Translations under genes and position numbers: made by a program
The notes under the pieces: generated by a model
The model's database searches: none
The model's input: the letters and a program-made list of their open reading frames with translations, nothing else
What the model was told of the DNA's origin: nothing
Shown: in pieces, positions 31,688-32,248 of the stretch
Numbering within the stretch: the first letter of the stretch is position 1
Layout of the letters: the number at the start of each line of letters is the position of its first letter
Source: an uncultured Alphaproteobacteria bacterium
GTDB taxonomy: Bacteria; Pseudomonadota; Alphaproteobacteria; HIMB59; GCA-002718135
Length of the DNA stretch: 32,248 nucleotides
Reading direction: 5' to 3'
NCBI GenBank assembly: GCA_902521315.1
Contig: CABYRH010000004.1
Coordinates: 1 to 32,248, forward strand

Positions 31688-32248
31688 ATGAGAGAAATAG
31701 TAATTGATACAGAAACCACAGGCCTTGATTATAAGACCGGTGACAGAATAATAGAAGTTGGTTGTGTGGAACTCAAAAACTATGTTCCTACAGGAAACAC
31801 ACTCCAATTTTATTGCAAACCTGACAGAAGTATAAGCGAAGGGGCAAAAAATATCGTTGGTCTTTCAGATGAATTTCTTAATCAACAAAAACCATTTGAA
31901 GAAAACCATAAGGAGCTCTTAAATTTTTTGAAAAACGACACATTGATAATTCACAATGCATCATTTGATTTAGGTTTTATAAATAATGAGTTGTCAATTT
32001 TAGGATTATCTCCCCTAAACAATCCTGTAGTAGATACCGTTTCTCTTGCAAGAGAAGTTTTAAACACAAGAATAGCCAACCTCGACTATTTATGTAGAAG
32101 ATTTAATATTGATTTATCAGACAGATCATTCCACGGAGCCCTGCTTGACTCTCAGCTTTTAGCTGCGGTTTATTTAGAGCTTAGAGGAGGTAAGCAGTTT
32201 TCTATGGAATTAAACTCAAACAGTGATGAAAAAAATACACAAATTAAC
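31688..32248 (+). CDS. dnaQ: DNA polymerase III epsilon subunit (proofreading exonuclease), cut by the window end
   Basis: The frame starts with ATG at 31688 and stays open to the last base, giving 187 residues of an expected 220-240; the 3' end lies outside the window. DnaQ is the 3'-5' proofreading exonuclease of the replicase. Exo I is VIDTETTGLD (Asp7, Glu9), followed by GDRIIEVGCVELKN, Exo II LIIHNASFDLGFI and Exo III FHGALLDSQLLA, giving a complete DEDDh set. GLSDEFL and NLDYLCRRFNID are also family-typical. It is the fourth gene of maf-aroE-coaE-dnaQ, the usual alphaproteobacterial order. It is not closely related to the accessory DEDDh exonuclease at 4383. Confidence 0.93.
   Translation, partial: MREIVIDTETTGLDYKTGDRIIEVGCVELKNYVPTGNTLQFYCKPDRSISEGAKNIVGLSDEFLNQQKPFEENHKELLNFLKNDTLIIHNASFDLGFINNELSILGLSPLNNPVVDTVSLAREVLNTRIANLDYLCRRFNIDLSDRSFHGALLDSQLLAAVYLELRGGKQFSMELNSNSDEKNTQIN

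Overview
The window is a stretch of an AT-rich, tightly packed alphaproteobacterial chromosome. Many neighbouring genes overlap by 1 to 17 bases and spacers are very short. The gene content (rho, mnmE, mnmG, rsmG, parA, parB on one side; maf, aroE, coaE, dnaQ on the other; DUF3576-leuS-lptE-holA; ftsK-lolA; a retinal-forming carotenoid cluster) fits a streamlined marine bacterium of the SAR11 / AEGEAN-169 (HIMB59-like) type. That placement is inferred from gene order and composition, not from a search.

Bases 1 to about 5108 are an accessory region built on the 3' end of a tRNA-Gly(GCC) gene. The intact tRNA is at 5109-5183 (minus strand). A 72-base copy of it, lacking only the first three tRNA bases, lies at 2558-2629. 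Next to each copy is the 5' remnant of a tyrosine integrase gene, and both remnants share the same leader AGAAAGAGAG. Further direct repeats mark the edges: a 22-base pair at 2708/5043 and a 21-base pair at 25/2515. The picture is two small, decayed integrative elements of about 2.5 kb stacked at one tRNA. The left one carries a membrane protein and a secreted trypsin-like protease. The right one carries a HEAT-repeat protein and a DEDDh exonuclease. The gene-poor parts are rich in short iterated motifs (ACCACAG, GATTCA, TTGCACAGATGCACAA).

Bases 5238-9486 (minus strand) hold crtI-crtB-crtY-blh, a four-gene operon turning geranylgeranyl pyrophosphate into retinal by way of phytoene, lycopene and beta-carotene. 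No rhodopsin gene and no crtE lie beside it.

Bases 9544-18030 are housekeeping genes: prolyl-tRNA deacylase, thioredoxin-TPR protein and LON-domain protein (+); a UbiH-type hydroxylase (-); ftsK-lolA (+); an OmpR-type DNA-binding protein with a degenerate receiver and YggS (-); then a porin with a structured leader and a strong terminator (+).

Bases 18064-32248 are the probable replication-origin neighbourhood. DUF3576-leuS-lptE-holA run rightward. Then parB, parA, rsmG, mnmG, mnmE and rho run leftward, and maf, aroE, coaE and dnaQ run rightward off the window end. Two copies of a perfect 12-base parS core (TTTCACGTGAAA) lie at 26680 and 26871. The very AT-rich gap of about 420 bases between the divergent rho and maf genes is the best oriC candidate.
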